Shown: positions 24,786 through 32,919 of the stretch, piece after piece
How the letters are laid out: every line of letters begins with the position of its first letter
Position numbering within the stretch: the first letter of the stretch is position 1
Assembly (NCBI GenBank): GCA_902761585.1
Contig: CACWKX010000002.1
Location: 116,512-153,582 of the forward strand
Reading direction: 5' to 3'
Length of the DNA stretch: 37,071 nt
Origin: an uncultured Lachnospiraceae bacterium
GTDB lineage: Bacteria > Bacillota > Clostridia > Lachnospirales > Lachnospiraceae
Notes under the pieces: generated by a model
Told to the model about the DNA's origin: nothing
What the model saw: only the letters and a program-made list of their open reading frames with translations
The model's database searches: none
Translations under genes and position numbers: made by a program

Positions 24786-24856
24786 GACTTTTCCTCCATC
24801 TGTGAAACAATTGGTTGTTTTTGGAAGAACACCCTCCGTCCTCCCTTTCATGTACA

Positions 24857-24884
24857 ATTATATAAACATATCCCGTTCTCTCAA
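24857..24884 (-). promoter_or_regulatory. Promoter of the YtfQ-like transporter operon
   Basis: TTGAGA (complement of 24879-24884), 16-bp spacer and perfect TATAAT (complement of 24857-24862), 71 bases upstream of the binding protein ATG. TGTACA follows right after the -10 and could be part of an operator. Confidence 0.7.
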
Positions 24885-24915
24885 TATGAATCTGTCAATT
24901 TTCATAAGAATCAGC

Positions 24916-24945
24916 TTGTTTAACAATACATATTTGCGCTATGAT
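24916..24945 (+). promoter_or_regulatory. Candidate promoter of the AraR-like regulator
   Basis: TTGTTT (24916-24921), 18-bp spacer and TATGAT (24940-24945). It would give a leader of about 235 bases containing a palindrome and a short upstream frame. The -35 is weak. Confidence 0.4.
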
Positions 24946-25039
24946 GAGGCAATAAAAGTACATATTCTTCAGGTAACCGTCCGGGACCGGGTGTTTTTTT
25001 TAGATTTGCTTCAAAGAGGGGTATTTTCTTACGATCCGT

Positions 25040-25054
25040 GTCTGTCAGACAGAC
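25040..25054. promoter_or_regulatory. 15-bp palindrome in the divergent region (candidate operator)
   Basis: GTCTGTC-A-GACAGAC is a perfect inverted repeat with one central base, between the two divergent promoters and the regulator gene. It is a candidate binding site for the adjacent regulator; there is no direct proof. Confidence 0.4.
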
Positions 25055-25107
25055 GCAGGGTCATTCGTCAAAAGATAGAAAGCGGATCAAAAGGGGAATA
25101 ATTTCTC

Positions 25108-25191
25108 ATGATAAGCGCGGTGTGTGTTGAAAATCTTCCCGTTTTGGGAAAGTCTCCCGGGCTGCCTTCACAAAGGAAAAGTGAAAAATGA
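25108..25191 (+). CDS. Possible 27-residue upstream peptide overlapping the regulator start
   Basis: A frame MISAVCVENLPVLGKSPG and onward, ending SEK, whose TGA overlaps the regulator ATG (ATGA at 25188-25191). AAAAGGGG lies 11 bases upstream, slightly far for a ribosome site. If translated it would couple regulator translation to its own. No family is recognised and it may be fortuitous. Confidence 0.3.
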   Translation: MISAVCVENLPVLGKSPGLPSQRKSEK

Positions 25192-26303
25192 TGCAAAATA
25201 CAGGTAACAGCTGCAGAAAAAACCTGAAATATCAGGAGTTGTATGGCGCGCTCTGCGGACAGATTCCGGATCTGTTAAAGAAGGGAACGGCATTCTTCAC
25301 GCAGGCGCAGATCCAGGAGCGCTACGGCGTCAGCCGCCAGACGGTTCTGCGGGCGCTCCGCCAGATGGAGGCGGACGGACTGATTGTCAGCCGCAGGGGA
25401 AGCGGCACCACGCTGACAGGCCTCCTTCCGGAGGCGGAGAAAAACCAGGTTGTCCTGCTCCTTTCCTCTGACAGCTCCTACACCTATCCATCCCTCATCA
25501 GCGATGTGTCCTCTGTTCTGCGCGCCGCACGCTACAGCATCTCCGTCTGCGTCTCGCACGGAAGCCTGCGGGAGGAACGGGAAATTCTGACGCGGCTCTG
25601 CGCGGATCCGCCGCGCGGCCTGCTTCTGGAGTGCTGCCACAGCGCCCTCCCGACACCGAACGCAGACCTGATCGGAGCCCTGTCCGCCCGAAAGACCGCG
25701 GTTGCCGTCATCGGGGGCGTCTGCCCGAATCTCGCCGGTCTCGTTTCTGTACGTGAAGATGACAGAAGCGCGGGACAGGCACTGTGCAGACATTTTCTCA
25801 GATGCGGGCACCGGCAGCTTGGAGGAATCTTCCTGTCCGACACATCCCGCGGGCAGGAGCGCTACTTCGGCTTTGTCTGTGCCCTGAAGGAGGCCGGGTA
25901 TCTCCCGCTTCCGGAGGATATCCTCTGGCTGACCGGAGATATCTTCACGGATATCGAGGAGAAGGAGCCGCGGCACCTTCTGGCAGTTCTTCAGCACTTT
26001 CTGATGCGGCGGGCACACAGCCTGACCGGTATCCTCTGCCAGAATGATCTGATTGCCTGGCATCTCGGGCGTGCCTGCCGCGCCGCCGGGATCCGTGTCC
26101 CGGAGGACCTGAGCATTGGAGGATTCGACGGAAGCTACCTCAGCCAGGCAGGAGGCGTCAGCCTCGTCTCGATGGCGCATGAAAAGCACGAGCCCGGGCA
26201 GGGCGCTGCCCGGACTCTGATCCGCGCGATGAGCGGACAATACAGCCCTCCGGACTCTGTCCCGTGGATCCTCCGGCCCGGGAAAAGCATCCGGGCGATT
26301 TAG
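25188..26303 (+). CDS. GntR-type HTH / LacI-type sensor transcriptional regulator (AraR-like)
   Basis: A 371-residue hybrid regulator. Residues about 12-80 form a GntR winged helix (TQAQIQERYGVSRQTVLRALRQMEADGLIVSRRGSGTTL). From about residue 88 a periplasmic-binding-protein-like effector domain follows (VVLLLSSDSSYTYPSLISDVSSVL, ILCQNDLIAWHLGRACRAAGI, EDLSIGGFDGSYLSQ), as in Bacillus AraR. It probably represses until it binds an intracellular sugar. The ATG at 25188 has AAAGGA ten bases upstream; an adjacent ATG at 25191 is an alternative. It is divergent from the YtfQ-like operon, the usual place for its regulator, and convergent with the response regulator gene four bases away. Confidence 0.88.
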   Translation: MMQNTGNSCRKNLKYQELYGALCGQIPDLLKKGTAFFTQAQIQERYGVSRQTVLRALRQMEADGLIVSRRGSGTTLTGLLPEAEKNQVVLLLSSDSSYTYPSLISDVSSVLRAARYSISVCVSHGSLREEREILTRLCADPPRGLLLECCHSALPTPNADLIGALSARKTAVAVIGGVCPNLAGLVSVREDDRSAGQALCRHFLRCGHRQLGGIFLSDTSRGQERYFGFVCALKEAGYLPLPEDILWLTGDIFTDIEEKEPRHLLAVLQHFLMRRAHSLTGILCQNDLIAWHLGRACRAAGIRVPEDLSIGGFDGSYLSQAGGVSLVSMAHEKHEPGQGAARTLIRAMSGQYSPPDSVPWILRPGKSIRAI

Positions 26304-26307
26304 AGAT

Positions 26308-27894
26308 TCAGACCACGGGACTGCTGCTCTGCCGGTACTCCCTCGGTGTCATCCCCTGCGTCTTCCGGAAGACAAAGCTGAAATAATGTGCATCCCTGTA
26401 CCCGATCTGCGGGGCGATCTGAGATGAGCGCAAGTTGGTCGTCCGCAGCAGCTCCTTCGCCTTCTCCATCCGCGCCGCCGTCACATATTCGATGAACGTC
26501 TGCTTCATCTGCTGGCTGAAGACCGCGCTGAAATAATTCGGGCTGACGCCGCACTCACCGGCCGCGCCGTTCAGCGACAGACTCTCCTCCGCATAATGCG
26601 CCGCCACATAAGCCTTCGCCCGGTCGATCAGTCCGCCGTTGCGCTCGGTCTCCCGCTGCTGCTTCAGCCTGATGGCCCCCTCCAGAAGGCGCCTTGTGTA
26701 CGCGCAGATGTCCTCCGGACTCGTGAGCGTCCGCAGCTCCGCAGCACTGCTCCCCGGCAGCTCATCTCGGTCAAACCCGATTGACTCCACGAACGCGATG
26801 ACCGTAAACTGCAGATTTAACAGCAGATAATCTCTGAATATACGGGAGGACAGGATCTCCGACACGCTCGAGATATAGGCCTGTGCGAACTCCTCCGCCT
26901 CGTCCAGGCTGCCTTTCTCCAGAAAACCACGCACAATCTCCGGATTCACCTTGTTGACATCGATGGCTTCCAGCTGGCTGCTGTCCCTTCCATCCAGCAT
27001 CATTTCCGCCATCTCTCTCGTCAGGATATGCTCCTCCGGGCTCAGGAAGCGGAGGGAGAAAATGCGGCTCAGATCCCGGTAGCAGTCCTTCAGCTGGCTG
27101 AAGCGTTCCACGCTCTGCCCCGCACAGGCATACCACCAGCCTTCCGGACCGCCCTCCGTGCAGGCTCTCTCAATCTCGGCGAGCGCGGCCTTTGTGCAGG
27201 TTTCCACCCCCTCCCGGTCTCCCCGGATCAGCGCGCCGAACGAGTCGATCGTCCAGTGGAAATAGAAAAACTGGGTGTATCTCAGAAAATACTGGCTGAG
27301 CACCTCTCTTGCGCGGTCCATGCCGTCACTGAGACTGAAGAACAGCAGGTTGTAGCACGGGCTGTCCAGCTCCAGCCCGAGGCGTCCTGCCTGGTTGTAC
27401 ATCTCCTCGAAGGGAAGCCTGCCCTTGAAGACATCCTCAAAGAAGACACGGCGGTAGAACTGCTCATACTCCTGCCGCTCCGCGCGGTACTGCTGAAGAT
27501 ACTTCTCCTGCTCCAGCTCCTGCTCAAGCTTCTTTCTCTCCTCCTCAAGCGCGCTCTCCATCACCTTCCGGGTGACAGGCTTTGACAGATACCGGTCCAC
27601 TCCCTCGGATATGGCCCGGCGCGCATATTCGAAGTCATCATAGCCACTGATGATGATCACCTTGATCTTCGGATTCTCCTGATGTGCCATGTGGCACAGT
27701 GTCAGCCCGTCCATGAACGGCATTCGGATGTCTGTGATCAGCAGATCCGGTTTTGTCCGCCGGATCCCTGCAAGCGCCAGCTCCCCGTCTCCCGCTTCCC
27801 CTGCAAACTCGAATCCGTGCTGCTCCCAGGGGATATTGTCCCTGAGTCCCTCGCGCACCACGCGCTCATCTTCCGCCAGAAATACTTTCCACAT
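26308..27894 (-). CDS. Two-component response regulator, YesN/AraC type
   Basis: A 528-residue regulator. The receiver domain (1-120) has the acidic pair E8/D9, phosphoacceptor Asp55 in LLITDIRMPFMDG and Lys105. A coiled-coil stretch (about 112-140) and a middle region without assignable fold follow. The C-terminal AraC/XylS domain has both helix-turn-helix halves (CGVSPNYFSAVFSQQ and IAPQIGYRDAHYFSFVFRK) and the MTPREYR ending. The ATG at 27894 lies right at the receiver domain with GAGGG upstream; the frame to 27993 adds unlikely residues. It is the last gene of the kinase-receptor-regulator set and should act as an activator of carbohydrate genes. Confidence 0.92.
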   Translation of the reverse strand: MWKVFLAEDERVVREGLRDNIPWEQHGFEFAGEAGDGELALAGIRRTKPDLLITDIRMPFMDGLTLCHMAHQENPKIKVIIISGYDDFEYARRAISEGVDRYLSKPVTRKVMESALEEERKKLEQELEQEKYLQQYRAERQEYEQFYRRVFFEDVFKGRLPFEEMYNQAGRLGLELDSPCYNLLFFSLSDGMDRAREVLSQYFLRYTQFFYFHWTIDSFGALIRGDREGVETCTKAALAEIERACTEGGPEGWWYACAGQSVERFSQLKDCYRDLSRIFSLRFLSPEEHILTREMAEMMLDGRDSSQLEAIDVNKVNPEIVRGFLEKGSLDEAEEFAQAYISSVSEILSSRIFRDYLLLNLQFTVIAFVESIGFDRDELPGSSAAELRTLTSPEDICAYTRRLLEGAIRLKQQRETERNGGLIDRAKAYVAAHYAEESLSLNGAAGECGVSPNYFSAVFSQQMKQTFIEYVTAARMEKAKELLRTTNLRSSQIAPQIGYRDAHYFSFVFRKTQGMTPREYRQSSSPVV

Positions 27895-27958
27895 ACTTCC
27901 CTCTTCCGCTTCTTTAATGCTTCTTTTGCTTCTATTCTCAATTCCCGCCGCCGGCCGT

Positions 27959-28981
27959 TCAGTACCGCCGGTCCGGCAGATACCGGGCGACATTCTCCTG
28001 CGTGAAGACCTTCTCGTCGACCGGATTAGAGCGCGGCACGACTTCCCCCTTCTCCAGCTTCCTGATCAGCCTGTCCACATATGGTCCGAGCAGCGGACTG
28101 CACTCGATGTCCGCGTTGATCTTCCCGTTCTGGACCATCTCCAGCGCCTTCTTCACGGAGTCAAAGGAAATGACCGTCACCTGGCCGTCCTTTCCGTAGG
28201 TCACGCCGGCCTCGTCCATCGCCTCCATCGCCCCGAATGTCATATCGTCATTCTGCGATACAAGAACATCAATCCGGTCGAAGCTTTTCAGATAATGCGC
28301 CATGACCTCCTTGCCCCGCGCAGTCGTGAACTCCGCATCCTGACGCGCCAGAATGTGCCAGTTCGGATGCTTGTTCGCGACTTCCTCAAAGCCTTTTGAC
28401 CGTCCGACCTGAGCAGAGGAGCGGGCGGTTCCCTGCAGCACGACGAGATTGATGTCCGCATCCGCCCTGCCGCTCTTCTCAAGATCCTGCTCCAGCCATT
28501 TCCCTGCGCGGACTCCCTCCGCGGTCATGTCACCCCCAACCCAGGCTGTATATAGACTCTCATCCTTCACATCGACCGACCGGTCGGAGACGATGACCGG
28601 AATACCTGCATCCTTTGCCTCTCCCAGGACGGTGTCCCAGCCATCCTCCGTCACCGGCGAGAACACAATGTAGTCCACCTGCTGGGAGATGAAGCTCCGG
28701 ATCGCCTTGATCTGGTTCTCCTGCTTCTGCCGTGCGTTGTCAAACAGGAAAAAATATCCGTTCTCCGGGCTGAACGTCTCCTGGAAGGACTGCGTGTTCG
28801 CCGTCCTCCAGGCGGACTCGCTTCCGATCTGCGAGTATCCCACGATGATCTGGCTGCTGCCCGGCTCATGTTCCGTGTCTGCCTGACGCACAACCGACTG
28901 CGGCCTGAACGCGCAGCCCGTAAGCGCAGTGCACAGGGAAATCATGGCCAGCAGGGCGGCAAACGTCCGCTTCTGTTTCAT
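27959..28981 (-). CDS. YtfQ-like sugar-binding lipoprotein, probable receptor of the sensor kinase
   Basis: A 340-residue binding protein of the same family as the transporter's YtfQ-like protein: VGYSQIGSESAWRTANTQSF, GWDTVLGEAKDAGIPVIVSD and DESLYTAWVG recur almost word for word. Unlike the transporter protein it has a lipobox (LTGC, Cys23), so it should be anchored to the outer face of the membrane. Its start overlaps the kinase stop by four bases (ATGA) with GGAGG upstream, and the response regulator follows 64 bases later. No permease or ATPase accompanies it. This arrangement indicates a ligand receptor for the kinase, as in three-component sugar sensors; that role is inferred. Confidence 0.9.
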   Translation of the reverse strand: MKQKRTFAALLAMISLCTALTGCAFRPQSVVRQADTEHEPGSSQIIVGYSQIGSESAWRTANTQSFQETFSPENGYFFLFDNARQKQENQIKAIRSFISQQVDYIVFSPVTEDGWDTVLGEAKDAGIPVIVSDRSVDVKDESLYTAWVGGDMTAEGVRAGKWLEQDLEKSGRADADINLVVLQGTARSSAQVGRSKGFEEVANKHPNWHILARQDAEFTTARGKEVMAHYLKSFDRIDVLVSQNDDMTFGAMEAMDEAGVTYGKDGQVTVISFDSVKKALEMVQNGKINADIECSPLLGPYVDRLIRKLEKGEVVPRSNPVDEKVFTQENVARYLPDRRY

Positions 28982-30507
28982 GAGAACGCCTCCTCTCCCG
29001 GCTTTCCGGCCTCGAGCGCCGGCAGCCGGACCGTCACAACCGTCCCCTTTCCCTGGACAGAATCGATGCTGAGGCCATACGGCTTCCCATAATTCATGCG
29101 AATCCGCTCGCTGACATTCGCCATACCATAGCCGCTCTCGGTCTGGGAGCTGGGCTTCGTAACCTCCTCTTGAAGCTTCCGAAGCTCCTCCCCGCTCATC
29201 CCGACGCCATCATCCTTTACCCTGAAGCACATCTGATTCCCGTCCTCCATCTCCCCCGTGATGATCAGCCTGCCGAGCGACCGTCTGTGCTTGATGCCAT
29301 GATAAAGCGCATTCTCGACAAGCGGCTGGAGCGTCATTTTCGGAATCCCGTAGGGATACAGCGACGGGTCGATCGCAATCTCGTAGGAAAGCAGATCGCT
29401 GTAACGGTACCGCTGGATCTGCAGATAGCTCAGGATGTGCTGTTCCTCCTCCCGTACCGTGATAATCTCCCGTCCGCGGCTGAGCACCAGCTTGAAGAAA
29501 GTCGAGAGCGACATGATCATATCCTCGGCATCGTCGTACTTTCCGCCCTCGATCAGCCAGACAATCGTATCGAGCGTATTGTAGAGGAAATGCGGGTTGA
29601 TCTGCTCCTGGAGGAGCCGAAGCTCCTGCCACCGCAGCCGCCGCTCGTCCTCCTTGATCTGGCGGACCATGATGTCCAGATGCCTGGCCATGTCGTTGAC
29701 CGAATCCGAGAGCGCCGCGATCTCATCCTTTCCGCCCTTGTCCGCTGCCCTGGCCTCAAAATCCCCCTTCGCGATCCGGGACGTCACCTGCACGAGCTCC
29801 TCCAGCGGTCTTGTGATGCTCCGGACGATGTGCGTGCCCCACGCCAGGACCGCAAGAATCAAAGCCGCCAGAAGAATGCCGGAAAATACCATCATGTTCC
29901 GGACAGCGACATTGAGTCCTTCCTTCAGCCCCTCGATGCTCCGTGTCTGATAGTAGATGTAATACTGGATGTCATCCTGGATCAGCTCGGTCAGGATATA
30001 GATGTTGTTGTCGAGCATGTCCAGGTTTTCCTGATAGCTGCCGCCCTTCGCCAGACTGTCTTTGATATCGTCCAGCCGCTCCTTCAATGTGTTGATATTG
30101 CGCAGCAGGCTGCCGAGCCACTGCCTGCTCTGGCTGTCTGTCGTGATGCCTTCAAGACGCTTGAAATCATGCCTCAGTTCATCGATCTGGGCATAAGGAT
30201 CCGCCATCGTGCTGTCATCCTCAAGCGCCTCTTCCATCGGAAGCCCCCGGACCACCAGTTTGTAGATACTCTCGTCCAGTTCATTTCTAAAATCGAGATT
30301 GTAGCTTCCGGCAACCGTCAGGTTTGAGACAATCTCATCATACGCCCCGGCATAGCTGTGCAGCGCGATCAGAAGGTAGACGGACATCGCTGTCAGCGGT
30401 ACGCCGATCAGCAAAAACAGACCTGTCAGCCGCTTCCTGATCCCGTGCCTGCCCGGTGTCTTCTGTGTTCTTCCTGTTCTATCCATCAATTTGTTCCGTC
30501 CATGCAT
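28978..30507 (-). CDS. Sensor histidine kinase, YesM family
   Basis: About 509 residues. A membrane segment (GLFLLIGVPLTAMSVYLLIAL, about 28-48), an extracellular helical region and a second membrane segment (MVFSGILLAALILAVLAWG) come first. A HAMP linker follows (SITRPLEELVQVTSRIAKGDF). The His_kinase domain has the phosphorylation motif QINPHFLYNTLD, and the ATP domain has the N-box LVENALYHGI and the G-boxes DDGVGM and GYGMANV. The frame is open to 30744, but residues before the ATG at 30507 are low-complexity. The ATG at 30507 (GGATGGA nine bases before) or 30486 is the likely start; the choice is uncertain. It is co-directional with the receptor lipoprotein and response regulator. Confidence 0.9.
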   Translation of the reverse strand: MHGRNKLMDRTGRTQKTPGRHGIRKRLTGLFLLIGVPLTAMSVYLLIALHSYAGAYDEIVSNLTVAGSYNLDFRNELDESIYKLVVRGLPMEEALEDDSTMADPYAQIDELRHDFKRLEGITTDSQSRQWLGSLLRNINTLKERLDDIKDSLAKGGSYQENLDMLDNNIYILTELIQDDIQYYIYYQTRSIEGLKEGLNVAVRNMMVFSGILLAALILAVLAWGTHIVRSITRPLEELVQVTSRIAKGDFEARAADKGGKDEIAALSDSVNDMARHLDIMVRQIKEDERRLRWQELRLLQEQINPHFLYNTLDTIVWLIEGGKYDDAEDMIMSLSTFFKLVLSRGREIITVREEEQHILSYLQIQRYRYSDLLSYEIAIDPSLYPYGIPKMTLQPLVENALYHGIKHRRSLGRLIITGEMEDGNQMCFRVKDDGVGMSGEELRKLQEEVTKPSSQTESGYGMANVSERIRMNYGKPYGLSIDSVQGKGTVVTVRLPALEAGKPGEEAFS

Positions 30508-30623
30508 AAAGCATTTTCCATCCCCGGAGGCATCGTCAATCCTTCCGTTCTTCGCCACAGACGCATCCCTGCATGGAAAAACACTTTTCCCTCCCGGTTC
30601 CGGTTTGTCTGCTCTGCCCGCTC

Positions 30624-31241
30624 TTACCTGGCAAGCGCATCCGCCATCAGGCAGAGTGCATCCTCCCTGGCAGCCTCCCTCACCTCGTTCCGGCTTCCCT
30701 GATAGTGATGCTCCTCCACCGTTACCTTCCCTCTGTAGCAGCATCCAAGATAGACGAGTCCGACGAAATGATCATCCGGACCGGACGGCGGGCCGGCATA
30801 CCCCGTCGCCGCCAGACAAAGCGCGGCGTGTGCCTGCCGCGCGCCGCCAAGCGCCATCTCCTGCGCTGTCTGGGCGCTGACTGCTGTGTACGTCTCAAGC
30901 GTCTGGCGGCTTACGCCGACCATCTCATGCTTGGCTTCGTCACAGTAGGTCACGTACGCCCGTTTCATCACGTCAGAAGCCCCCGGGATATCCGCAATCC
31001 GCGCGGATATCAGCCCCGCTGTCAGCGACTCCACAGTCGTGACCGTCTCCCCGCGCTGTCTCAGAATGTCCAGAAGCCCTCTGAGCGCGTCATCGCTCAT
31101 CCCGGTGCGTCGTTCTCCATCGCATCCGTCCTGTACCGCGCTCTGTCGGTCACGACATGACCCGTCCTGCACTGCGCTCTGTCGGTCACGACGTGACACA
31201 TCCTGCTGCCTGATTTCAGAGGTTCTCTGACTGTTCTCCAT
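30624..31241 (-). CDS. pncC: Nicotinamide-nucleotide amidohydrolase PncC (CinA C-terminal domain)
   Basis: A stand-alone CinA C-terminal domain that deamidates nicotinamide mononucleotide in NAD recycling. The domain begins about residue 50 with LRQRGETVTTVESLTAGLISARIADIPG, where the Ser in VESLTAG is the catalytic position of the family. AYVTYCDEAKHEMVGV and ALCLAATGYAGP follow. The ATG at 31241 is favoured by AGGAG seven bases upstream. It adds an unusual N-terminal tail with two copies of RDRQSAVQDG. A shorter start at 31100 (Met48) would give a normal-length protein but has a poor ribosome site. It lies 116 bases ahead of the sensor kinase, in the same direction. Confidence 0.88.
   Translation of the reverse strand: MENSQRTSEIRQQDVSRRDRQSAVQDGSCRDRQSAVQDGCDGERRTGMSDDALRGLLDILRQRGETVTTVESLTAGLISARIADIPGASDVMKRAYVTYCDEAKHEMVGVSRQTLETYTAVSAQTAQEMALGGARQAHAALCLAATGYAGPPSGPDDHFVGLVYLGCCYRGKVTVEEHHYQGSRNEVREAAREDALCLMADALAR
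31119..31190. repeat. 36-bp tandem repeat inside the 5' end of pncC
   Basis: Two copies (31155-31190 and 31119-31154) of a 36-bp unit encode RDRQSAVQDG plus two residues. Each contains CTCTGTCGGTCACGAC, with a GTCACG/CGTGAC-like inverted motif. Because the unit is a multiple of three the frame is kept. Confidence 0.75.
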
Positions 31242-31274
31242 CTCTCATCTCCTGCTCCCTGAATCGTTCCTGAC

Positions 31275-31327
31275 ATCTTTCCGGCTCATCCACGATCTTT
31301 TCCGGACTTCCCCCAATCTTTTTCCGG
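31275..31327. promoter_or_regulatory. Three phased CCGGAAA(A)(A)GAT direct repeats
   Basis: ATCTTTCCGG (31275-31284), ATCTTTTCCGG (31295-31305) and ATCTTTTTCCGG (31316-31327) are spaced 20 and 21 bp apart, i.e. two helical turns, upstream of pncC and the sensor genes. Same-face spacing suggests binding by a multimeric regulator such as the nearby AraC-type response regulator. They lie downstream of the predicted start of transcription. Confidence 0.45.
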
Positions 31328-31367
31328 TCTTTCTCCAGCCGTGTACAGGTGATCCGCGTCTTTCGTC

Positions 31368-31396
31368 ATGTTATCATCCGGAAGTTGTTCATGCAA
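31368..31396 (-). promoter_or_regulatory. Candidate promoter of the pncC-kinase-receptor-regulator genes
   Basis: Extended -10 TGA-TAACAT (complement of 31368-31376) with a weak TTGCAT -35 (complement of 31391-31396) 17 bp away. The weak -35 fits an activated promoter. Confidence 0.4.
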
Positions 31397-31461
31397 GCCT
31401 GCCAGGGACGGTTTATACGCCACACGATTTCAGGCTGGCTGTGGAAAAAGACGCCCGATCA

Positions 31462-31470
31462 TGGTAGAAT
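31462..31470 (+). promoter_or_regulatory. Extended -10 promoter of the ThrE-type exporter
   Basis: TGG-TAGAAT, 45 bases upstream of the exporter ATG; no good -35 is visible. The two promoters here are divergent. Confidence 0.5.
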
Positions 31471-31515
31471 AACCCGCGGTTTCAAAAGGAGTAACACAAA
31501 AAGGAGAATTGCTTC

Positions 31516-32859
31516 ATGTGTGCCGTCATTGCTGAAAAGATGGAGTTTTTCGGAAAAAACCATGTCATGATCCCCTGGCATGACAGCGTCAGGGATGAAT
31601 CTGTACCGATCAAAAAGGCCAGTATCAAGGACCGCGCAACGCTGATCGGACGTGCCGGTATGATCGAGCTTTCCTGCGGAACAGGTGCCTGGCGCGTCAG
31701 GGATTCGATGAACATCTTAGGCCGTGTCATCGGCGTCGCCGTCACCGCGGACGTCGGACTGACCTCGATCAACTTTTCTGTTTCCGACAATGACCAGTTT
31801 TATTCCGAGAGTCTGACCCTCACAGGCACCGGCGTGAACACCGAGAAGCTCATGCAGATGGAAAACTTCATGGACGAAATGGTGCTCCATGAGGGCAACT
31901 ATACGCTCGGAGAAGTCCACCGGATGCTGGACGAGATCGACAAAGCGCCCCAGCACTGGGGCAATGTCAGTGCGGGTCTCGCCTCCGGGCTGGCCTGCAG
32001 CTCATTTACATTTCTTCTGGGAGGCGGGCTGACCGAGATGGCGGGCGCTTTTGTCGGCGCAGCCATCGGGCACTATGTCCGCAAGAAGATGCTCGGAAAA
32101 AGGCTGCAGCTGGTGCTCGCGATCTGCACAAGTGTCGCGGCAGCCTGCCTCTCCTACGAGTTGGTGTTTCTGCTGCTGCGTTTTCTGTTCCACGTCGAGA
32201 CCTCCCATGAGGCCGGATACATCGGCTCCATGCTGTTCATCATCCCGGGCTTCCCGCTGATCACCAGCGGTCTCGATATGGCCAAGCAGGACATGCGGTC
32301 CGGCCTCGAGCGCCTCGGGCACGCCCTGGTCATCATCGTATCCGGTACGCTGACCGGCTGGCTGGTGGCATACTTCATGCACATCCAGCCCGGCAATTTT
32401 CTTCCGCTTGGACTCAGTCCGCTGACGCTGTTTCTGCTCCGGCTTCCGGCTTCCTTCTGCGGTGTGTTCGGTTTCTCGACGATGTACAACAGCAGCCCGA
32501 AGATGTCCGCGACAGCGGGCCTGATCGGCATGATTTCCAATACCCTCCGTCTCGAGCTCATCGATCTGTTCGGGATTCCGGGCGCGGCAGCCGCCTTCAT
32601 CGACGCGCTGGTCTCCGGCCTCATTGCCTCGAAGGTGCACCACAAGCTCGGGTATCCGCGCATCGCGCTGACCGTCCCTTCGATTGTCATCATGGTGCCC
32701 GGGATGTTCATGTACAAGTCGATGTATTATCTTGGAACCGGCGCCCTTTCCGTCGGCATGGGCTGGATGACCAAGGCCATCCTGATGGTCGTCTGCATGC
32801 CGCTCGGTCTGCTCTTCGCCCGCGTTCTGACCGACAGAAGATGGCGGTACGACAACTGA
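31516..32859 (+). CDS. thrE: Threonine/serine exporter family protein (ThrE, fused form)
   Basis: A 447-residue membrane protein combining the two ThrE domains (YjjP-like and YjjB-like) that are separate genes in E. coli. The N-terminal 150 residues are soluble (GRAGMIELSCGTGAWRVRDSM, the family start). The first membrane bundle (VSAGLASGLACSSFTFLLGGG) contains the conserved PGFPLITSGLDMAKQD motif at the end of the YjjP part. The second bundle ends with GYPRIALTVPSIVIMVPGMFMYKSMYYL. AAGGAG lies nine bases before the ATG. Export of threonine, serine or small acids is family-based. It stands alone, between its own promoter and a terminator. Confidence 0.88.
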   Translation: MCAVIAEKMEFFGKNHVMIPWHDSVRDESVPIKKASIKDRATLIGRAGMIELSCGTGAWRVRDSMNILGRVIGVAVTADVGLTSINFSVSDNDQFYSESLTLTGTGVNTEKLMQMENFMDEMVLHEGNYTLGEVHRMLDEIDKAPQHWGNVSAGLASGLACSSFTFLLGGGLTEMAGAFVGAAIGHYVRKKMLGKRLQLVLAICTSVAAACLSYELVFLLLRFLFHVETSHEAGYIGSMLFIIPGFPLITSGLDMAKQDMRSGLERLGHALVIIVSGTLTGWLVAYFMHIQPGNFLPLGLSPLTLFLLRLPASFCGVFGFSTMYNSSPKMSATAGLIGMISNTLRLELIDLFGIPGAAAAFIDALVSGLIASKVHHKLGYPRIALTVPSIVIMVPGMFMYKSMYYLGTGALSVGMGWMTKAILMVVCMPLGLLFARVLTDRRWRYDN

Positions 32860-32883
32860 TGGTATCAATCCGCGGCACAAATG

Positions 32884-32919
32884 AAAGCGGCCAGCCCGTT
32901 CAAGGCTGACCGCTTTTTC
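32884..32919 (+). terminator. Terminator of the ThrE-type exporter
   Basis: AAAGCGGCCAGCC and GGCTGACCGCTTT pair over 13 positions with one mismatch and a seven-base loop, followed by TTC after a five-T run. Between here and the promoter at 33127 (about 207 bp) no gene is seen; the stretch contains several C- and G-runs such as CCCCAGGGG and a bulged GGGGAATGG/CCATCCCC pair of unknown meaning. Confidence 0.85.

Noticed and set aside
29170..30327. 385-residue plus-strand open frame opposite the kinase gene
   Set aside because: The kinase motifs on the other strand are unambiguous; the antisense frame matches no domain I know.
30560..30620. GGAAAA/TTTTCC hairpin as terminator after pncC
   Set aside because: The stem is short and AT-only at its top, without a following T-run, so it was not called.
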